Shown: piece after piece, positions 25,753-37,029 of the stretch
Layout of the letters: every line of letters begins with the position of its first letter
How positions within the stretch are numbered: the stretch's first letter is position 1
The notes under the pieces: model-generated
Told to the model about the DNA's origin: nothing
What the model saw: the letters and a program-made list of their open reading frames with translations, nothing else
Databases searched by the model: none
Assembly (NCBI GenBank): GCA_021399445.1
Contig: JAJTUQ010000004.1
Coordinates: 6,262,001 to 6,326,000 of the forward strand
Length of the DNA: 64,000 nt
From: Xylogone sp. PMI_703
Lineage: Eukaryota; Ascomycota; Leotiomycetes
Direction of reading: 5' to 3'
Position numbers and translations under genes: made by a program

Positions 25753-27205
25753 TTCCTAACGAGATAATAATTCCAATAGTAAGATGGAGCAGAGGGGGCA
25801 AGGCAACAGAAAATCGGGAAATGTTACTATCACGGGAATAGAGGCCGCAATACTTTAAGAAAATGCTGGTATTTTCGAACAACGCATAGGAGATACTGGT
25901 CAACAGGGAAGCCATCACAAAGGAGTCAAATTCACAGCAAACTGGTCGATAAGATGCAAAGCAGTGTCTGCTCAAGAATAAAGCAAACTATGTCCTACTC
26001 TTTTCTTTGTAGAATGAAAGGATGTATCTAAAATTAATCCATGGCCTAGGTTTAGACGGAAGGGGGGTTACTGAATATGTGAGATGGATGAGTGTGCGTC
26101 AAAAAGGCTGGGCGGATGGGAGAACAAAGAAAGGAATATTGATGCGCATCATCCTAGTCGTGGGCTCGTAGCCATAGAAGAGTGGCTATGCTGAAGTATT
26201 TTTAGACCCTGTTGAGTAAGGGATATTCTTTGTTTAATGTGTTTGTGGAGACAACGATTATTCACATCTACCATCATACTCCGCTTCGCATGACCGAGGC
26301 AGAGCCAATACTGGTACTGGCTACAAATTGCAATAGGACGGAGGCCCAAATCCGTCGCTGATTTAGCGCGCAGCTATCCTGTTCATTTATTTCCATCCAG
26401 ATTTGCAAACCAATTTGTGAGTTATAGCTTGGGACCTGTAATTGAGAGCCTGCTATAGTAATACTAGGGTCCTTCTAATCGAAGGTTTTGAAGGTCAAGA
26501 GTAACTAGTACCTTGTAGCGATTGTATACATACGAATACATACTGTGTAAACACCACACTAGCAACACCGGCACTAAAAAGGAGTACAAGACCTATGTAC
26601 CTTACTTGTACACCTCTGTACAATCTAATCTAATCAGCCGATTAGCCTGAACCAATTGTGTTCGAGTATCGTCTTCACGTACGAGGTGGCAAATCCAGCC
26701 GCAAGTTGAGTGATCTTATGACGTGAGTTTTGAGACCTGGCTGATCGCGCAAAATCCAAGAGCCACTATAAACCAAGGCTGGACTCAAGTGACCAAACCA
26801 CCTGCATTTTATATTGCGATAGAACTGTATTCCCTCACTGATAAATAGCGAAGCACAAAAAGTTGACGTTTTTCTCTTTTGAGGCTGTTTGTTGTCCAGC
26901 TCTTTGCGCTCGTGGCGTCGTCACAGCCTTGAACCATTACCCGGTGCGCCTGGCTTGCTGCCTTGCAACGATCCCAATCTGCAAGTCATAGGAGATAAAA
27001 GGCATCACCAGGGTGCCTTGCACTAGATCCAAAGAAGGAAGAGGGAGGAAGCTCTATATACCTGGTCCAGATTAAACGCTTCTCTTCATCTCTTTTCTTA
27101 TGTAGAAAAGCCAGGCCTGCATCGCAAGAGAGAGTTGGACGCCCAGAAAAAGCGAAGACAAAAGAAGCTGAGGGAAGAAGAGGAAAGAAAGGAAAGAAAG
27201 GAGAA
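25753..27205. other. intergenic, with a polypurine tract
   Basis: No gene supported. Bases about 27145-27205, just before the next start, are almost all A and G (repeated GAAAGAAAG). Pyrimidine or purine tracts of this kind are common near fungal starts. Confidence 0.5.
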
Positions 27206-27577
27206 ATGGGCCGCCGCTTCATGGAACTCCTCGAGCCCTTCGATGAAGAGGCTTACCGCGCCCACGTCCGCACGCTCTCGCGCCGTGCCCTTCACGACCT
27301 TGAGGCCCGCAAGACCCGGCAGCTGTACGCCGCCAGCTTCAAGGTTGTCGCGGGCACCTCAACGGCGTTGTATACCTACGGCATAACGCTACTGGGCACC
27401 GCGCTGGGTGCGCGCCAGTACTACCTGGCCGAGCGCGAGCTGGCGGTCATCCACGGAGTGATGGCAGAGCGCGGATGGGCGCCGCGCGAGGAGCAGAAAA
27501 GAGATCTGTTGCTGCCGCTGGCGGGGCAGGCGACTGCTGTAGGGGTCAGGGGAGTGGTAACGAGAGTAGTGAAGTGA
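27206..27577 (+). CDS. small hypothetical protein, 123 aa
   Basis: Single-exon frame from an ATG in the context GAAATGG to TGA. It is clearly richer in G+C and third-position G/C than the flanks, which supports real coding. Seen: a charged helical N-terminus (MELLEPFDEEAYRAHVRTL, RRALHDLEARK), then one moderately hydrophobic, Gly/Ala/Thr-rich segment near residues 45-68 (VVAGTSTALYTYGITLLGTA). A second charged helix and a weaker hydrophobic end follow. It could be a one- or two-pass small membrane protein. I do not recognise a family. Confidence 0.6.
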   Translation: MGRRFMELLEPFDEEAYRAHVRTLSRRALHDLEARKTRQLYAASFKVVAGTSTALYTYGITLLGTALGARQYYLAERELAVIHGVMAERGWAPREEQKRDLLLPLAGQATAVGVRGVVTRVVK

Positions 27578-28351
27578 TTTTATTTGAAACCATCGGGTTT
27601 ATGGATTGAAATTTTGGGATAATTGGTGTTGGAAGGTTGGCTTCAAATTACGGCTTTGTTTTGGTTGAGATTTCGGAGCTCTTGGCAGCGTATTTCTATT
27701 TCTCACGTCTTCCTGCGGCATGCGAAGCAGACGCATAACTACCTGCAACGGTTTTGGGGGCTCTTTTTTTGCTGAGAACCTGGTCTTATTTCCCGTTGTG
27801 GATTTGGATTGTATTACATTTATGGCGATACGACGTTGATGCTAGCGGTACTGTACTCCCATGTCGACATGGGTTTGACCCCGGCCTTTGTAACAACTAG
27901 ATGCAGAGACACTTTAGAAACCAGTTAGGTTCAGCATATCAGCAAAATACTCGACTGAAGATCTATGTGCAATTGCAAACCTGAGTTCTTGTCGTGATTC
28001 GACTCTAAAATCATGCTCAAAGTGAGATAGAAAAGACGAAGGCCAACATCCTAATGGGAAAATGCCAAAATACAAAGGACTATGCTGATAGGCAAACTTA
28101 CAGTAAGCGTTTACGTATAAGTTCATGTTTGTCGGAGCAGGGTTCATTCAGATGAGCCTAGATGCCATGACGTTTCTTGTATTCGGCTTTCAACGTATTC
28201 ACAACGACCACCCGGAGACATCAGAACGAAAAACACTATGGGATGGTTACCTTATATAGACAATTGCATTTGATATACATGTAAGGCGTAACATATGAAG
28301 GTCTAATAATAAAGTACTTTTTCGCATTCTATATTTTCTCACTATTCAATC
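27578..28351. other. intergenic, nothing recognised
   Basis: About 770 bases between a plus-strand gene and a minus-strand gene that converge. No feature seen beyond short open frames. Confidence 0.5.
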
Positions 28352-31041
28352 CTAAGCATTGACAACATTAAAGGACTGCCAATTATCCAAGATTGTGCAT
28401 CCGCCATCTTGCGGTAGTCGGCTACAGTTGGAATCAATATTTCTAAAGAACGCCAGAGGATTGTCCGAACATTGCGAATTTTTATCAAATAAATTCATTA
28501 TGAGGTCGCTTGGCCAACCGTCCTCCAGATAGAATGATTTGTACTGGCCTAGTATAATCTCGCACGATATAGCGCCAGCGTTACCAAAGCTACCCCCAAC
28601 TCCTTGGCATGCTTCGTTGGGCCATACTCTGAGCATCCACGGAGAGCCACTAGGCGGTGGTGGTGGAGGAGGAGGAGGAGGTGACGAGCTGCCCCCCGAG
28701 TCTGGATTCTCTTGATTTGCGATCTGCTGAAGCTTTTGACAATTTGTGATCGGGATGGGAAATTCGGGGTCCGGTTCAGTTCCACCTCCGCCTCCGCACT
28801 CTCCTAATTCCAATGTGAGCTCAATTCAAGCTTGATTTCTTCAAGAATGCATTGCTATCTTAAGGATCATAAACTTACCTTCTCCACAACCAGGACCACA
28901 GCCTCCCAAGCCGCAACCACCACCGCAGAATCCGATTCCGCATCCTCCACCGCACGCAGCGACACCACAACCTCTGCCACAACCAAAAACAGCACAGGCG
29001 ACCACCCCACAGCCAGCGGCTTTAGCAACATCCGAGCATGGACCCGGGTCTGGCGGAGTGCCGGTTGTATAAGCAACTGGTGGTGGCACGGTGGAAAAGC
29101 TAAACGAGACGGTTGGCTGGGGGTAGATCGTGATAACATGAGAACCCGATGGAAAATGGGGACTTTGCGTAATTGGGGGCAGATCAATGCTTCCAGGCAC
29201 GGTAACAGTGATGGCTGGAGGTGTCACACTTTGAATCGGAGTGAAGGTTGTGGGAAATACATCTGTCCCCACGACAGTCACAGGCCACAGAGAAACCGAA
29301 GAGACTGTGAAAGGTCTGACTGTGAATGTGGTTGTTATGGTTTTAACAACACTACTAGAGCGAGAAAATACCGTTGTTGTGACTTTTGGCCAAGTTGCTA
29401 CCGTGGGAGTGGAAAGCGGAATTGGAGGCAGTATAAATGTACACGGCGGTTGACAAGCTAATGAAGGCTCGGGCATCTGCCATATCGATGGTGGTATGGG
29501 AATAGTTAGGCCATTAGCCCCTCCCTCTCCACCTTGGCCAGCACCATCGACGGACAAGGCGAGGTATGCTATGATGGTAGTGACGAAGAAAAATCGTGTA
29601 TCACTTTGGGAGATGACGATTCCTCCTGCTGGGCTCACGGCCTGCTGGGCTCCGAGTGACACGAGATCATACATCCAGAGGTGATCCGAGAAGGAGATGT
29701 CTATTAGAGATGTTTGGCATGTCTCACTGCCATCGTTGACACACGTCTGATCATAGTCATGGAAGAAAGAGTAAAAACCAGCTCCGTATATAAGTACATT
29801 GGTCGAATTGATAATTCGTAAAGCCCATGACTTTGCACAGTTTCCATCTCCCAATTCACACGAGACAAAATCAGGGTCACCAGGGAATTGTAAAGACCTG
29901 ACCGATGCTTCCCATGGCCTTGGAGCTACTGGGCTGGGCTGATAATAAGGTGTTTCGGTTTGCATGAAGCCAAGGAAAATATTAGACGCATCGTATAACT
30001 CGTACTGGTAGAGAGTAAAGTGTTCGACAGATGAGCCATAAAACCAAGTAGGTCCCTTCGACTCAACTAAAAGACCCCGAGCTGCGTATACGTCGATTTG
30101 TGTCTGTAGGGGCGTCTATAATACGCGTTAACAAGGGTCATAAACTGCTCAGTGCTATCTTTACATACTTCCATATCATGGTCCGCTGTCCATATCCAGT
30201 TATTTTCAAAATACCCATTTGCTTTATCTGTGATATGGAACCCTAGACTGGCCCCTTTGCAGGCCTCGTTAACGTCGCCTGTCAATTTTGGGCAGGCTCC
30301 TGATTGCATGTTTGAGAGTGCCCCTCCGACGCGTATATGCGTATCCCACATAGCAGCCGAGCCTTGAGAACTAGCTGCAATATTCCACTCCAGGACTATT
30401 GCTCCTGGAGTAGGTCCTCGCACTGTGAATATCATATCTTGGATTTCAACATTACCAACTGTTCCGGGGCGTTCAATCTGTACCACTGGAACCGGTTTTG
30501 TCTCATCTGCGAAGAGGCTGCCGGTGCCTACAATTTGAGGGTAACCAATTCCGACGATTCTTGAACCTGAAGGAACAAAGACAGTATTTTCCACCAAGTA
30601 AATACCCATTGGAAAGTAGCATATTTGGCCATTTGGCGCACACGATTGGAGTGCAGAGTTGATAGCACTCGAATCATCCCTAGTACCGGCTCCGGTAGCG
30701 CCAAATGACCTAACATTCACAAAGTTACCTTCAGTCTCATACTGCGGTTTTGACTGTGTGAAGAACCTGCCATCACTACCGAGTAAACTCAGTGGTTTAT
30801 CTGGCGGAGGTAAATCTTGAGCGGTTGTAGGAGATCCAGGCTGCGTCTCGTCAATAGATAGTATTGTTGTCCCTCTTGACCACGAGGTGATAGTATGCGC
30901 GGAGTTAACTGCTAGAATATTCTGACCAACCGGCAGTTCCAACTGCAGTAGTAGAACCTCCCGGAGGGTCAACGATGTCGATATTATCAAGATATATCTG
31001 AGTAAATTTCCCATTAGGGTCACTACCAGGCAGGAAATGTC
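28352..31041 (-). pseudogene. GH55-like beta-1,3-glucanase remnant with Cys/Gly-rich tail
   Basis: Second half of a Pectate_lyase_3/GH55-type cell-wall glucanase, read leftward: exons from about 31041 to 30169, 30103-28879 and 28803-28352. Seen: FVNVRSFGATGAGTRDDSS, CYFPMGIYLVENTVFVPSG, WTADHDME then, after a 65-base intron, TQIDVYAARGLLVESKGPTW. These are the beta-helix repeats of the family's C-terminal domain. After it come a Thr/Pro/Val-rich linker and a run of CG-GG-C type repeats (about 15 Cys, residues CGVVAC to CGPGC). Then follow a Pro tract and a 130-aa terminal domain with about six Cys. The 5' end is broken. One extra T near 30926-30930 shifts frame between DPPGGSTTAVGTAG and QNILAVN. 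A second shift is near 31035, and the N-terminal domain and signal peptide are absent. From there to the stop the frame is open, so decay started at the 5' end. Confidence 0.75.
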
Positions 31042-32201
31042 AGAACCAGTGGATACGCGTTATACGCAAAAGGCGTAAGCCTTGCGAATAGCTTCAAATA
31101 ACACCATACTAACCGGTAGAATCGGCTATATATACAGCTATACAATTTTACCAGACCCATTCAACATGGGCAAAACCCGATATTCAATTTTCATTTCTTG
31201 TTTTATCCTACTATGTATTTTCCCACTATAAATATAGCTGTAGATACTTCGTAGGATAGGTAATTCAATTCATCTTCACGTTCCATAGTTAAGTTCCTGT
31301 AACAATACAGTATATCAGAACCCCCAGGTTCTGACAGCTATAAGCCCGGAGTCCTTTCTACTGTAGTAATCGATTCAGCAACCACTACTCAACCGTTAGT
31401 TATAGCTATTGAAGCTATCCACCCTTTTATATATCTTTGCACTGACTTTGTAGATATAAGCCATTTTTCACGAAATCAAGCCCTACAACGGTAGGCAACC
31501 ATTATTAAACCAAGCCTTATAACGACAAGCTATTATCTTGTCCATTAGAACCTTACCTTTATAGTTAAATTGTGGTAGGGAATCCGTGCTCGGGTAATAG
31601 TAGTTCTACCGCCGAAACCTCCGAATCTTATATATGGAGTGATTCGTACGGTATTATAATAGTTAGCGATTTTTACTCTTATTTTACAGAAATACGAGCT
31701 TTGATTGGCTTTCTTACGATTGTTACTATTGTTATAATATTACGATATTGGTGATCGTATTGTATGATGTTGTTGTTGTTGTTCGTTGTATATCTACATA
31801 CTGGCTACTAAAGATTATGTGCCTCCTATAGTATTCACTCTTTCCCTTTCTCATTAGGGCATAATCCAGGGAAGACTGAAATCGATCTTTGAAGCTAAAA
31901 GATAGGTATAGCAATGGAAAAAACAGTAAATACTCGAAGAAAGCGTTACTCAGAGTGAGTATGCCGAAAGATCCTGAAAACTTCGTAACGAGCGGAATCC
32001 GGAGACCGGAAAGGTGTACGCAATCAATTGATTACGGAAATGTTACTCAGAGACAGTAGAGACGTTAGAGATATACAGTATGAATCAACTAGAGAAGCTG
32101 ACAGCAATGCCGTATCAAAATGGTACGATTATGGGAGGAATTCAAGGAAAGGGGCTCTTAACTTGAAAATAAAGCGGGAGCACCGGGAATCCGAAATATA
32201 G
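31042..32201. other. AT-rich decayed intergenic DNA
   Basis: AT-rich, with many short direct repeats and a GTT trinucleotide run near 31767-31780. Contains the LTR-like piece described separately. No gene is supported. Confidence 0.55.
31571..31746 (+). mobile_element. LTR-like remnant with adjoining primer-site-like sequence
   Basis: Starts TGTGGTAGGGAA, exactly like the LTR at 54846, and is followed at once by TTGGTGATCG, matching the TTGGTGACC next to that LTR. The 3' end reads ATA rather than the expected ACA, a C-to-T change. The interiors of the two differ, so they are from related families rather than one element. No partner LTR is visible. Confidence 0.55.
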
Positions 32202-32768
32202 TCAGCACAGGAAAAAGGAAGCTTCTAGGTCAGTTCTACTAATAACGCTGTCAGTCGGCATAAAAGGACGGGAAGAGCTCCACGGAGTTAACGTTCTATC
32301 TGGCCCGTGAGGCTGGTACTCCGGTTTCTGAGACGCCTCGACGCGTTTCTTAGTTTCCTCGTTAACCAGGTCTCGCCACCTATTAGTTTTCCACCGGAAT
32401 TTGCTCCACAACTCAGGGAGATACTGAACATCACCAACACAGTAAGAAATGACGTCGAAAAAGACCTTTGGGATCTTTTCGTCTTGAAGGATATCCTTTA
32501 ACGTCTTCCCTTTGACTCCAGTGGTGTTAAACGCTCGTAAACCTAGCGAATATACATCGATAAGACAGACGCGTCTGGTCGGGCCACCTGTATCGATCAA
32601 AAGGGTGAGGATGGAAAGTGAGCCCTCACGGCAAAGGTTTACGCCTTCGAGATCGATGTACATGGTTGGCTCGTACGGCTCTGGCTGTGAGTGGCGCAAA
32701 ATGAGCCAGTCGACTAGATCGCCGATTTGCATCGTTGTGTTGATAATCTCAGTCTTGATGTCCCTCAT
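32202..32768 (-). pseudogene. 3'-5' exonuclease (DnaQ/RNase D-like) with internal deletion
   Basis: Copy of a mould-expanded family with the DEDD 3'-5' exonuclease fold. Read leftward from the ATG at 32768, the first in frame. The open frame extends upstream only without an ATG. Seen: the exo I motif in MYIDLEGVNLCREG (Asp-x-Glu), SILTLLIDTG, and LKDILQDEKIPKVFFDV. The text then jumps straight to YCVGDVQYLPELW, the exo III region, ending in PEYQPHGPDRTLTPWS. About 70-90 residues normally lie between these two blocks and carry the exo II Asp. They are missing without a frameshift, so the 188-aa product should be inactive. The family comparison is from memory. It could alternatively be an expressed inactive paralogue. 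Confidence 0.65.
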
Positions 32769-33333
32769 GCTTATGGTAAGGAATTTCCAGCGTTTCCCCA
32801 GAGCGTCTTGAGGCCACCTTTTTGCGGTCAAAACAGTTATTGTCGCTATCGGATTCCCTTTGGATACCAGGACTATTGCTCTGGGCAGAACGCAGAACAG
32901 TTTTGAAAGGAAAGAAAAGTTCGATTTCGTGCACAGACAACTATTTCGACGGAGAGGAACCACCGAAAGTTGGTCACGAGAGAAAATAACTGATTTTGGC
33001 GGTGGCGCACAGTCCAAAATCCAGCCTCATTTTGCTCCGCTTGAGAGAGCATGTCGGGAAACACGATTATAGTTTTCGGAGTACTGTAGCCGGGCGGAAT
33101 AGAGCTTCTTCATCATCATCATCATCATCATTATTGCAACGTAGTCAACCACCACTGTACTTACGTACAGTAACTTATTTAGTGTAGTCTTCTCTCCAAA
33201 ACAAGCGGGCTCCATCGACGCCATCCGCTCGCAGAATATTCACAGTATAAGACGAGAAGTGTTGAAACTGGTGGCCGATAAATACGTAACCTACTGCGGA
33301 ACCTATTAATTCTCCAAATTCCAACAGATCGCG
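32769..33333. other. intergenic with CAT microsatellite
   Basis: Between divergent loci. Holds an uninterrupted CAT repeat at 33111-33130. The rest is promoter-like sequence for the HET gene at 33334. Confidence 0.6.
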
Positions 33334-35288
33334 ATGGAATTGAGTGACAGGCGGCGAGTGTACCATCCAGTCTACGAGCAATTGCCCGTCAACGAATCAT
33401 ACACACGGGTAATCGTCCTACATTCGCATTCATCTACCACAACCCAAGTGTCATGCTCGCTTGAGCTGATGGCGCTCAAACGGAATCCTAGCAGGGTATA
33501 TACTGCGCTCTCGTACGTTTGGGGAGATGCTTCTATCACCGAGGATATCCTCGTGAATGGCATTCCTTTTACCGTGACCTCCAACTTGGCATCAGCTCTC
33601 CAACAAATTCAGAGGAGTTTCGGGGACATTGTTCTTTGGGCTGATGCCATCAGTACGTATTTGGGTGACACAATATTGATGCTTAGTTTCTAATCTCTCA
33701 TATAGCTATTAACCAACGAGACATTATGGAACGTAACCAGCAGGTTTTACTAATGAAAGATATATATTCCAAAGCAGAGCGAGTTATTGCATGGCTTGGG
33801 CCAGATGAGCATGGCGGTAGCCAAGCTCTCAAGACCTTTGAGAATATTTTCAGAAATGTAATAAGTTATCCTAATCACTTCGAGTGGATTACAAAAATGC
33901 CAGAGCTCCTGACAGTGAATGGAACATACACGATGAACAGTGACAAAAGGATCCAGTCAAATGACAGACTAGAGAAGTTGATGCTCTTGCTTAAACGCCC
34001 CTTTTGGAAACGGATATGGATCGTTCAAGAATTAGTACTGCCGTCAAACTTGAGACTGTTGTGTGGCGAGAAATTCACGGACATGCCTGAGCCAGATGCA
34101 TTTTACAGCGCCATTACCATGTTGAGCAAAATGCCTAGTGGACGTCCCGGTTCTCTGCCATTTCACATGTTGTGGAGATTGATCGAATGTATCGCCCCGC
34201 TCCGCCTGTTAGCAACGCTGCGATTTCAGCATCTACATCAGAAACAGCCAGTTAATGGTGTTTCGGAGGGACCCTCTGAATTCTTACATATGCGCCCTTT
34301 ACTGGAGTATCACCAAGCATCAGATCCCCGAGACCATGTTTACGGACTTCTAGGCTTAATTAACTTGGACATCGTACCAGATTATGGAGAAAATATGACA
34401 GTTGCGGACGTCTTTGTTGAAGTGGCTCGGCATTGTCTCAAGGCCCAGCCTTTAGACTCTCTGTGTTTTGCTGGCATAGAGCATAGTCGCAATGAGCCAG
34501 ACTCTTTGATACGTCCGGATTCACCTTCTTGGGTGCCAGACTGGAGACTTCCCACTCCGGCAAGGCTTCGGCTCTGGAGATATCCCCAATCTCATGCCTT
34601 TCCATCCAATGACGGGCTCCAAATGAGGGTTATTGATCGTAAATGGATCCGCGGCCCTGCGGTTCTATGGGACAGGGTCTCGAGAACGGAGGACAAGACT
34701 AGCTGGGATTTGAAAGAGTGGGACTTGGTCGAGATTATTGATATTGAGAAGCCAGGCGATCTGGCCTACCCGTCTGGAATCTCACGCTTCGACGCTATCG
34801 TTATTCTATGGGTCGGAGGATATGATGGGACAAAGCCGAGCGCATGTGACTTGCAACTAGATTCGCAATTATTTCAGTCCTACAAATATATCGTCTTCGC
34901 CAACATTTTGCAACCATGGGCTAATAAGCACGGTCGACATGGGATACCTAAGCTGTCTCGTCTTATACTTGGGCGGGACGAGTTAAGATCTCTACCTGTG
35001 GTACCCACTAGTCACCGAGAGTCTTATATTGCGAGGTCTAGGCAGTTACGGTTCGGTATGAGATGTTTTCATACTGAAAAAGGATATATCGGCTTGGGGC
35101 CTCTTGCCACCGAGGTTGGAGACCTCATTGGCGTCCTTGAAGGGCATAAGGCTCCCGTCCTCCTTCGCAGACAAGGCTCGCACTACATATTTGTAGGTGA
35201 CTGCGACGTAGTAGGTATTATGAGGGGGGAAGTTCTGGAAGCCGTTCAGCGTGGTGAAGCCGAAATAGCTGAGATCGAAATCAGGTAG
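33334..35288 (+). CDS. HET-domain protein (heterokaryon-incompatibility type)
   Basis: Two exons, 33334-33652 and 33706-35288 (53-base intron, donor GTACGT, acceptor TATAG), give 633 aa. HET domains act in fungal non-self recognition and trigger cell death when self/non-self partners meet. The domain is TIR-like and cytoplasmic. Seen: block 1 YTALSYVWGD, block 2 LASALQQIQ, block 3 LWADAITINQRDIMERNQQV with DIYSKAERVIAWLGPDEHGG. Further on are FWKRIWIVQELVL and, near residue 310, the conserved ASDPRDHVYGLLGL. The C-terminal third ends in GYIGLGPLATEVGDLIGVLEG and VGDCDVVGIMRGE, the usual small beta-rich tail. No NACHT, ankyrin or WD repeats are attached. All motifs are intact. It sits beside several small secreted-protein loci, and nothing nearby suggests a partner gene. 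Confidence 0.92.
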
Positions 35289-35645
35289 ACGGAACTGTCT
35301 CCTTTGGCGTGGGGCCAAGTCTCATAAGGCTGAACATTGATGCCTCCTAGCCTAAGGCGATGAGAGAGTACGTGCAGCGCTGTATACTTCAAACGTCAAC
35401 CGACACCACTCCCTACAACATCAAATCTAGAACAAAACCAGTTGTTCCAATTCTGTGACTTGAATATGTTCTAGACTAGTACAGCAAGAGAAAAATGAGA
35501 AAATGTTTTATTAGAAACCAACTGGATTTTCTATGTGTAATCGATTCAAGAGATAATCACGACTTATAATAGCGTACAGTACTATAATAGATCCCAAATC
35601 GAGAGCAAAATATTCTACTGGTGCAGTCTGTCCTATTTTTGTCCG
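35289..35645. other. intergenic, nothing recognised
   Basis: About 360 bases, moderately AT-rich, between the HET stop and the damaged secreted-protein frame. Confidence 0.5.
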
Positions 35646-36005
35646 GTGCAACTCTTGCTATATTTGGTGTCTTTATCATCTGTCGTTTCGTTAGCCTTGG
35701 GCTCGCTTGTTCGTCAAGGATTTTATGAGCTATATTGCCTTCCGTATAACGCGCATCTCCGTGTATGTACGGTATCCAGTTGTGGCGCCATGATTGATGC
35801 TGACATGAAAGCGCTTACTGACGGGTTTGGAAAATAAGGAAGGAAGAAGGTAAATTTGGCAGAGGGAATTGGCTTCGCTCGTGATGACAAATTTAGCCCT
35901 GACAAATTTGGCTACAATAATGGCCATGGTAACTTTAGAGTACAATGGGGCAACGGGCGCACAGCTACAGGGTGTCTAACAGTGTATCCCGTTAAAAATA
36001 ATTAA
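35646..36005 (+). pseudogene. small secreted protein, start and frame damaged
   Basis: A single frame of 119 codons runs from GTG at 35646 to TAA at 36003-36005, with one internal TAA at 35835-35837. Before the break it reads as a signal peptide (QLLLYLVSLSSVVSLALG) followed by two Cys-containing stretches. After the break it continues sensibly with GIGFARDDKFSPDKFGYNN and WGNGRTATGCLTVYPV. There are four cysteines in all. Both lesions are single transitions from a sensible codon (start ATG to GTG; CAA to TAA). No intron could remove the stop. It reads as a recently inactivated 119-aa secreted protein. I do not recognise a family. A non-ATG start with readthrough is the alternative but unlikely. 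Confidence 0.55.
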
Positions 36006-36069
36006 CTAAAAAACTGGCGACACCTGATCCGCCTTTTAGTGTAAATTTCAGCCTAAGACAGCAATAGTT

Positions 36070-36425
36070 GGTAGGTTTTTACTAGCAGATTTCTTCTACA
36101 ATTTGAGTTTCTGGACAAATTTAGAAGTTTGGAATCCAGGTTCCTAGAATTGTATCCAACTAGTACCTTTTGGTCAGTAAATTTCTACCAGTAAATTTCC
36201 ACTGGTAACACTTTGTCAGAAGACTCCTACCGGCAGGATCTTACTAGGAAATTTCCTTTAGTAAAATTTTACCAATATAGGTCTACTGGTAGATTTCTAC
36301 TGTAAGAATCATCTTAGTAGATAGGGTTACATTTTTAAACTCAGATTTCAGTATCTTACTTATAGTTATATTTCACGTTAGTAGAAATCTACCAGCAGAT
36401 CTCTACTAACAAACTTTACTGGGAT
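36070..36425. repeat. cluster of degenerate short palindromes
   Basis: About ten loose copies of TCTACYRGTAGA and its half-sites, for example TTTCTACCAGTAAA, TTTCCACTGGTAA, TCCTACCGGCAGGA and TCTACTGGTAGA. They are spread over about 350 AT-rich bases in both orientations and not spaced regularly. Confidence 0.6.
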
Positions 36426-36540
36426 ATCGAAGAATTGGTCCCCTGAAGAGGAATGTGACTTTACCGCCATAACTGAGTAAGTGTGATCTCCCAAGGGGCC
36501 TGTTTCAAATTAGAAAATAGCAATAAATGACCTGCGAGCG

Positions 36541-36840
36541 TCATACTGTAATTGGGATACAGGTATTCAACGGCTGGACAGCATAACCGCAGTTTCCTTC
36601 GAATCCGGCGTCGGAACAGAAGTAAACCTGACAAAGTCAGAGTATTGTCAAAGAAATATAGATTGCAGCAAGACCTACGCCGCCAACAGTTCTCTTCTCC
36701 AAGGATCCTGTAGAATTACGCAGTGCCGCTAGCTCAGCGGGATCGACCTTTTCTATGACTGGAAACGAATTGACGGACGCCAACGGATTGGGAGCAGCGA
36801 GAGCGCCCAAGGCTGCAAACAGAACCAGGAACGACTTCAT
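36541..36840 (-). CDS. small secreted pro-protein with Kex2 site
   Basis: Reads leftward from the ATG at 36840. Exon 1 is 36840-36679, a 51-base intron follows (donor GTAGGT, acceptor GTCAG), and exon 2 is 36627-36541; 82 aa. Seen: signal peptide MKSFLVLFAALGALAAP, an acidic pro-region of about 33 residues, then SLEKR, a Kex2 cleavage site, at residues 46-50. The mature peptide of about 32 residues starts TVGGVYFCSDAGF and has three cysteines. Ignoring the splice, exon 1 reads on into a hydrophobic nonsense tail, so the Cys-containing exon is easily missed. A second intron (donor GTATGA at 36546, acceptor AAACAG) could add a short third exon, but the frame beyond it ends soon. Related fungal secreted proteins are usually longer, so the 3' end may be decayed. 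Function unknown. Confidence 0.6.
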
Positions 36841-37029
36841 TGCTGAATGGTAACTCTAAGAATTCAATGAGAGGAGTTCTCTGTGAAGATTTTATTTCGA
36901 GACAGGACAGAAATTTATCGTGATTTATATCATTTCGTATGTCGTATTGAAGATGTAACAGTTTTCGGTTCCGATTATTGCCCTCTTCACCTACATAGTG
37001 GATACTCAGGCATTACAAACTTAAGCCCT

